Positions 17,569 to 23,276 of a DNA stretch of 23,276 nt are shown here, piece after piece. The position numbers and the translations under genes are program-made. The DNA comes from Trichinella spiralis (lineage: Eukaryota; Nematoda; Enoplea; Trichinellida; Trichinellidae): positions 2,335,330-2,358,605 of the forward strand of contig CM012953.1 in the NCBI GenBank assembly GCA_000181795.3. Reading direction: 5' to 3'. Every line of letters begins with the position of its first letter. Positions within the stretch are counted from its first letter, which is position 1. Below the pieces are notes generated by a model. That model did no database searches, had not been told where the DNA came from, and was given only the letters and a program-made list of their open reading frames with translations.

Positions 17569-19745
17569 TAATTTGGTGCCACGAACCGAGAGACCGGAAG
17601 TAAGTTTTTTTTGAGATGAAAGCAGAAACGGCGAAAAGGCGCTTAATTCTCGACCAGAGACGTTAGAAAGGCGTGATCAGCCTAGTTGTGATGCAAGTGG
17701 AAGAAGCCACCTCACGGACAGCAGTCAAGTGCGTCCTGAATGCGCACTATGCAGAGGCGCATAGAGCTCAGGTTCCGTCAGAAGACGCTCTTCCAGACAA
17801 AGACGTTCTTGAAGCGCCGCTTCAAGAATGGTGGTCACTGGTGAAAGAAGTGTCCATGATGCGTATTGAGGCTGCGACTTTTTTAAATGAGGAGGAAGCG
17901 GGCGATACGTCACAACAGAAACCACAACTGAATGAGAATTAGCCGCCGAAGTCTGATGGCGACATACTGCAGTTAAATCGTTTTGGGACCAATTTGAGGC
18001 GTGTCCATCTACGGGAAGACCTAAGCAACATCACAGAGCTCCACTATCTGAGATGATGTTTGTCTGGTCCGGCGTTGAAGGCAATTGAAGGTGTGACGGT
18101 TTGTGCGCCACTCAAGAATCGATTTCACTGACTGCAGGACTTCGTGGAGAGTCATGGATATTCCCGCAGTTGAGCCTGGTTGGATTAAAGTCGTACGCGC
18201 ACGACGGAGCTGCACAGCTGACGAGACTGCATGATGAGCTGAATAGGCACTTTATACAGCTGAATGCTCATGGGAAAAATGTGATTAGTGGCCTGAACGG
18301 CCACTTTTGCCGTCACTCACTTTTTACCCACTTTTGCTCATAACAAAGACGAAACTTCGATCTGGGACCGTAACCGACTGAAAGGGCTTCGCCACAGACA
18401 AGATGGATGATGAGATCACGTCGAATGAGTTTCTCGCCTTTTTGTTAGATCAAGCCAGGATCAGAGAATCGGACAACGCAACTCGAACGAAAGCTACTCT
18501 GAAGAAGGAAAAGCCGGAGTATGAGAAAAGAGGGAAATCTGAATTATGGTTTTGGACCGCGGTGGCGCCCGTGCAATATGGATCGGAGTGTTTCGTGTGT
18601 GGCGGGAATCATTTGACCGATGATTGTCCGCGGTTTATGAGACACCCCGTGCCGGAGAGATGGCATTGTGTGCAGAGGCTCCATCTTAGCATTGTCTGCT
18701 TGCAGAAGGGACATTGAAAAGAGGATTTTCCGAAGAGGAAAGCGGAACAGGCGCTGAATGCGCTGCTCGAATGAGATGCCACAAACAAGCGCGAGAACCG
18801 CCAGAAGCAGACTGCAGACAAGCGACTGCAGAGGATCCTACCGACCGCCGACGACTGAAAGGATGATCCAGTGATGAAATGATTTGAAGAATCCTCTGCG
18901 ATGGATTGAGATATTCTGTTAGTATTCTCTGGAGACTTGATTCGTTCCCTCTGCCAGACAGCATGGAAGTCGCGTTGAGTAGGCTAAGAGCGTTGAACCG
19001 GCGGTTGAACCGCGTCCCGGAGAAAGAACAGGGGTACGCAGGAGTCATCTGTGCCTGTCTTGACGGTGGATAGGCAGAAGAAGAGGATGGAAGAAAAGGT
19101 CCCTCAGGAAGGACATGGTTAACCTGTCCCATCCGGCCGTCTAGCAAGACAATCACGGTAAGAAGAAATGTCGGGTAATGTTCGACGGCTCTGCGGAATG
19201 GAACAGTACATCCTTGAACAGCTGTCTCGACCCAGGACCGAAGTTACATTACAACGTATAGTCACCACGCTTCTCTGGCTCCGAGGATCCAAGATCGCAC
19301 TGCAGCCGACACCGAGAAGATGTATCTGCCGGTCAAATTGCGTCCGGAAGATTGGGACGTGCCGTTTTATACGGAAGGATGGGTGTTGCACAGCCCCCAT
19401 GAAGGTCTACCGGTTGACGCGGGTGAGGTTCGACCTCACATGCTTCCCATTGCTCGCCATGTAATTGGTGAGGCACCATGCGCAACGCCGTTGGAGCATC
19501 GACGAGCTGTGATGGAATTGATGTGGTCCGGCAACTGGTCTAGAGGCTGACGAAACTCATGCGAGCTGACGGCATTTCTTTCGGGTAATGGGCAAGCAAT
19601 GTGTCAGACGCATTGAGGCACCTCCCACCGAAAGATGTATGTTTAGCTGATGAGGGCCGGTTGTGGAAGACGTATTGTATTGGAACTGACGCAGCGACTG
19701 CCTGATGTCCGTGCCCATGTCGACATCCACCTGGAGTGGCATGAA
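17354..19745 (+). mobile_element. Second, heavily decayed BEL/Pao remnant
   Basis: A fossil of another BEL/Pao element on the plus strand with many breaks. A TG...CA segment at 17354-17568 may be its 5' LTR, with a TATATATT box near its start. It is followed by TGGTGCCACGAACCGAG (17574 on), a candidate primer-binding site different from that of the younger element. Gag traces include a zinc-knuckle stretch CFVCGGNHLTDDCPRFMRH (about 18595-18650) with PERWHCVQRLHLSIVCLQKG after it. Reverse-transcriptase traces include the BEL/Pao motif CRVMFDGSAEWNSTSLN (about 19165-19215) and MYLPVKLRPEDWDVPF (about 19320). The trace fades near 19745. No matching 3' LTR was found, so it is older than the element at 11699-16460. 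Confidence 0.75.
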
Positions 19746-20083
19746 TGAATGGATATGGATGATGATGGAAATTTATGGATATCCATTTCAAATGAATCAG
19801 TTTTCACAGTTGTCATTATTTAACTCTCCGTCTAACTGACTGGTTGCTCGCTAATCTTTGAGGTGAATAATAAATTGTACTCATAGTTCAAATCATTCTA
19901 AAGATCATGGTAAGCAATTTTTAAATTGGAATTTGATGATTTTTTTGATTGAATTTGTTATTAAAATTACTTTGAATTTATTAAAATTTTCTTTAGTTGT
20001 CAATGCTAAACAGTCTGCACGTTGCCGAATATGAACAAAGAGAATGAGAATTATTGGACTGGATTCGTGCCGTGTCTTGAAAG
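19746..20083. other. AT-rich intergenic stretch
   Basis: It begins with GAATGAATGGATATGGATGATG-like short repeats ending in the palindrome GGATATCC. No gene is seen. It probably contains the 5' flank of the RRM gene that follows. Confidence 0.35.
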
Positions 20084-20904
20084 ATGAAAGCTTCACCAGA
20101 GGAACCTAGTAAGTCACAGTACAGCTTGCCGATTTTAAAGATTGTAATTTATGAAATTAATTGAATTAATTACTTTAAGTATTACTCGAATTAAGTCAGA
20201 CATGTTACTGCAGAGTTCAACGTGGGTTTTTATAATGAAGTTTTTGACTGCAGCTTCAGCAAAATATGAACATAAACAGCAACGTAATCGTTAATAAAAA
20301 TTAAGTCTGTAACAAAAAACCGCTAAATATTATCTTATTCTTTAAGTAATTTTAACGCAGTATTATGAAAATAAAAAAGCAATATGAAAGATTTTTCAAA
20401 ATAAAATGCATTTATTGAGGAAAGTTGTAAAACTTTTGCAAGCTATTTCTCACAGTATGAACTGTATGTCTATAGTAAAAAAAAGTAATTGATTTTTTGG
20501 TGCATATTTAATGAAATTGAAAATTGTTTTTGAAAGTGTTAATATTTTCTATTTTCAAAAATTACGATAAATTGTAAACATTTCATTATTGTTAAATGCA
20601 GTTCTCAATTTTATAATTTTTACTTATTTTAAGCGCGTAATAAGACGATAAAGTTATCATAAAAATGTTGTGCATTGCTTTAATTGAATATTCAGTAGTA
20701 GCAGCAAATTGGCTGTGTGAAACGTATGAAATTTTCTTTGCTTATGATTAATTATTTGTATAATTGTTTTTGAAGAAATTGGCGAGCGTAAAGAGACAGA
20801 GAAGACTGAAGTGAATAATACAGTTTTCGTCCAAGGCATTCCGGATATGGCATCTGCCCAGATGATCGCAGAGTATTTCAGCGAAAGTGGAGAAATTATG
20901 GTCT
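20084..20904 (+). CDS. RRM-protein gene, first exons (FUS/EWS/TAF15-like half RRM)
   Basis: The exon model is 20084-20108 (ATG at 20084, donor GTAAGT) joined to 20776-20900 or 20776-20904. Phase is kept: MKASPEEP, then KIGERKETEKTEVN, NTVFVQGIPDMASAQM and IAEYFSESGEIM. NTVFVQGIP is the RNP2 strand and AEYFSESGEI the first helix and turn of an RNA recognition motif. The wording is closest to the single RRM of the FET proteins (NTIFVQGL...), which bind nascent RNA in the nucleus. The rest of that RRM, including the RNP1 strand, was not found before the next exon. With the donor at 20905 (GTACAT) this exon joins the CPEB-like exons in phase. It may be the start of a composite gene or a leftover fragment of a FET-type gene. 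The N-terminus is short and the start is uncertain. Confidence 0.5.
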
Positions 20905-21054
20905 GTACATGAGGAGTTTTGTCACCTTTTAACAAAGTGGTTTGATGTAATTTAGGTTATTAAAAATGCGCTTGACTGCACTGACCTTTTTTATTAAATT
21001 GATTTAACATTTACAATAATATTTGCTTGTATAAAAATTGCGGTTTACTTTTAG

Positions 21055-22484
21055 GGTTGAAATTTCCTTCGTTGTGGAGGCCATCCCAGTTTTTGGACAA
21101 ATATATTATTGAAGCTGCTGAAAAGTTATCGATTTCACGAAAAGAATTTGTTCGTGATCTGCCCATAGAATGGCCGAAAAGTATGCTCAGTTTAATGTTT
21201 AATATTATTAAAATATTCATGCTATTTAAACCTTTTTATACACAACTCCCGTTGCATAACCAAAATGCAGATTTTATAAAGAAAAACAACAAATATTAAG
21301 TACTGTTTTGAAACTTTAGTTGGAAAACTTTCTGAGAAATATGCTTCAGGTGTTGCATGTTATGAAATTAATTAATTATTTGTGTTTATGAAATTATTTC
21401 CTTGTTCTTCAGTGATTTGTTTTAGGTAAAGTACTTGAATCATTTCAATGCTTTGGTAAACTTGAGATGAGCTGGTTCAGTGGCATTGTCGAACGTCCAA
21501 GCAATGGTAGATGATGAAATGCTAATCACCGCTTCTTTTATTCTACTAATTGAGCTTTATGTTTAGAACGTGCATATTTACTTTTCGAGAAAGAAGAAGA
21601 TGTAAAGACTATGCTTGCTAGCAGCCGACACGTAGGTGATGGTTATGAAGTGAAATTGAAAGATTCATCTGGTGAACCTCGACCGGTAAGTTCTTTAAGA
21701 AAGTTTTGCATATTATATTAAAGATGAATATTTATTGATTGATCAATATTTTAGGTGGTCCTTGAACCATGGATCATAGCTGAAGGTGTTTGTTTGGATG
21801 AAAGAGTTAGGTAACAAAAAAATCTAGATGTAACCGGCGTCTTAGAGCAGTCTGATGCCAAAATTAAATTATTGAAATAAGCGTACACTACAGAAGGAAT
21901 CAGTAAAAGCTGAAAAAGTCACTGGAATTGCAATAAGTGGGAACTAATAGAACTCAGTTCAATGATAAAACGCAAATCTATTTGAAAACATCATTGTTTC
22001 AAGTCCGAAAAAAACATCATTCCATTTTATATCTTTAAGAAACTTCGTTTCAAAAAATGAGAAATTGGATTATGTCCAAATACGGTAATTAACCTGCAAT
22101 GCACCCTGTATTTGGGAAAACTTTGATGAAAAAAATCATCCAATCAATGATCAAAGTTCCGTAGCGAATTAAATAGTGCCAGTCACTCGCCCAATTACTG
22201 ATCAAAACTGAGTAGCCAATAAAACGGTATAAGTCATCAGCCAATCAGCAATCAAATGACCTACAGCCTATCACGGAACAGCCAATCACAAAATTGTGAC
22301 CAAATTTTTGGGGGCATAAAACAAAAAAATTTCTTGATTTTGCTACATTAGTATAAAACAGGTAAAAATGAAGCTAATGGAAGAATTAGGACTGTTGAAC
22401 AGCCTTCGGAAGAAAAATCAAGGAAAAACTGCAACCCAGCTCAAAATTTTCCCCGCTTTGGTCATCGGAAAGTTAAAGCGATAA
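21055..22484 (+). CDS. CPEB-like RRM exons
   Basis: Five exons with proper GT-AG borders and matching phases: 21055-21180, 21320-21349, 21426-21506, 21567-21685, 21755-21810. Introns are 139, 76, 60 and 69 bases. The protein contains ISRKEFVRDLP, KVLESFQCFGKLEMSW, ERAYLLFEKEEDVKTML and RPVVLEPWIIAEGV. Order and spacing match RRM1 of cytoplasmic polyadenylation element-binding proteins (SRKVFVGGLP...FG.L.V.WP...Y.YL.FE.E.SV..LL...PW.LAD), which control translation of stored mRNAs, often in the germ line. It is divergent. RRM2 and the C-terminal zinc-binding domain of CPEB are not visible before CCT6. A possible last exon, 22352-22484, fits the phase and reads MKLMEELGLLNSLRKKN before ending ...VIGKLKR; support for it is weak. 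The gene may be a truncated paralogue, or my family call may be wrong. Confidence 0.5.
22076..22318 (+). repeat. R2 repeat (copy Y), MITE-like
   Basis: The best-preserved copy. Blocks in order are TCCAAATACGGTAATTAAC, ATGCACCCTGTATTTGGG, ATCATCCAATCAATGATCAA, CACTCGCCCAATTACTGATC, TAGCCAATAAAACGG, CAGCCAATCAGCAATCAAA and CAGCCAATCACAAAATTGTG, ending CCAAATTTTTGGGGGCAT. The end is the inverse of the ATGCCCCCATATTTGG start seen in the 6 kb copy. It lies within the putative last intron of the CPEB-like gene, or just after that gene if it ends at 21810. Confidence 0.7.
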
Positions 22485-22903
22485 AAGTTAGCTATCACTA
22501 TTCCAAATTATATAATAAATAAGAACTTTGTTTTAAAAATTGGGAAAATGGGAATTATTTATTTTAATAAAAATATTTAAGTGGTTGCTTATTTTATCCT
22601 GAAAATGTTTTATATTACTGTAGCATTCGGTAGAATTTCTCATTGTGCTGTGTGTGAAAAATTGTGTAAGTTTAGAATAAAAATTTTTAGCAGTATAAAA
22701 TACTAAATTTTTAATCAAAAACATCATATAAACATTGATAAATTATCAACTATAATGCTTTAGATGGCTTTATAACTTTGATTGTTTTTGGCAATTTCCT
22801 TTCAGTTATTTTATTCCTGTGATGAAATTGAGTATTTTTTTTAACGAATTAAATGCTTATTTTAAATTATATTCCTGAAATTTATTATTTTTAGCTCTTA
22901 ATA
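22485..22903. other. Intergenic stretch before CCT6
   Basis: AT-rich, with no exon recognised. It should contain the promoter of CCT6. TTATTTTTAGCTCTTAATA directly before the start codon ends in a plausible acceptor (TTTTTAG, 22888-22894), so a trans-splice or 5' UTR splice site is possible there. Confidence 0.35.
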
Positions 22904-23276
22904 ATGGCATCTTTATTGCGATTTAATCCAATGGTAGAGTTTTCTCGCGGAGGTGTTGCTTTGCAAGTCAATTTAGTGGCTGCTAAAGGCTTACTGGAAA
23001 TTATGAGAACCAATTTAGGGCCCAAAGGAACAATGAAAATGTTCGTTTTGTTTATTTATTTTGGTGGTGTTCATTGTTTTAATTTATAGGTTAGTATCAG
23101 GCTCTGGTGATATCAAAATTTCAAAAGATGGTAACGTTCTTCTAAACGAAATGGTATTGAATGCAAAAAAGTGGTTTATTTTTTTTTATTTAATTAATTT
23201 TTTTCAGCAAATCAAAGTTCCAACAGCGTCGATGATTGCTAAAACCAGCACTGCGCTGAATGATATTACCGGCGAC
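22904..23276 (+). CDS. cct-6: T-complex protein 1 subunit zeta, 5' part (runs off the window)
   Basis: CCT6 is one of eight subunits of the TRiC/CCT ring, the ATP-driven cytosolic chaperonin that folds actin, tubulin and other proteins. Exon 1 is 22904-23040 ([45 protein letters not shown]), exon 2 is 23090-23153 ([21 protein letters not shown]) and exon 3 is 23208 to the end ([23 protein letters not shown]). The introns are 49 and 54 bases with GT-AG ends, and the phases fit. [16 protein letters not shown] and KDGNVLL are the group II chaperonin nucleotide-binding signatures, and DITGD precedes the GTT motif that should follow just outside the window. The zeta assignment rests on the close match to CCT6 ([20 protein letters not shown]). 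About 90 of some 530 residues are present; no damage is seen. Confidence 0.95.

Noticed and set aside
18269-18320. Palindrome AGTGGCCTGAACGGCCACT as a possible terminator or attachment site
   Set aside because: It lies inside the decayed BEL/Pao remnant, is single copy and has no context suggesting a site.
21811-22060. Search for a CPEB RRM2 exon downstream of the RRM1-like exons
   Set aside because: Candidate acceptors at about 21846 and 21893 lead to immediate stops in phase; no RNP motif is present.
1-23276. A CRISPR array, toxin-antitoxin or other prokaryotic system
   Set aside because: The window is clearly eukaryotic (spliced host genes, LTR elements), and no regularly spaced identical repeats of CRISPR type occur; the regular CCAAT units of R2 are imperfect and not spacer-separated.

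Overview
The window looks like compact, AT-rich invertebrate DNA, most likely from a nematode. Reasons: host introns of about 50-150 bases ending in TTTTAG or TTTCAG, a clear CCT6 (chaperonin zeta) gene start, and LTR elements of the nematode-type Ty3/Gypsy and BEL/Pao groups. A Trichinella/Trichuris-like (clade I) source is my guess only. No bacterial operon, CRISPR array, rRNA or intact tRNA was seen.

Layout. 1-6300: mostly non-coding AT-rich DNA. It holds a possible tRNA-derived SINE head (1383-1466, minus), a GC-richer patch with unidentified open frames (1690-2115), copies of two MITE-like repeat families (called R1 and R2 here) and a decayed Mutator-like (MULE) transposase fragment (4700-5386). 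6306-11477: a complete-length but broken Ty3/Gypsy LTR element on the minus strand, with 5-bp target duplications (GTCAC), LTRs, primer-binding site and polypurine tract, and an R1 repeat inserted in its pol (8410-9182). 11478-11698 and 16461-17280: older sequence cut open by the next element, with two minus-strand stretches that read like host exons. 11699-16460: a young-looking BEL/Pao element on the plus strand with 394-bp LTRs, a GACAC target duplication and a tRNA-Tyr-like primer site; it is broken. 17354-19745: a far more decayed second BEL/Pao remnant.

19750-23276: host gene territory on the plus strand. A multi-exon gene at 20084-22484 carries half an RRM that resembles the FUS/EWS/TAF15 group, followed by exons that resemble the first RRM of CPEB proteins. 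All splice phases can be made consistent. An R2 repeat sits in its putative last intron. From 22904 the CCT6 gene begins and runs off the window end.

The host genes are simply neighbours, with no shared pathway visible. The most unusual material is the pair of MITE-like families whose bodies are built from regularly spaced CCAAT/ATTGG motifs, the possible composite RRM gene, and the cryptic minus-strand exons around the BEL/Pao insertion.
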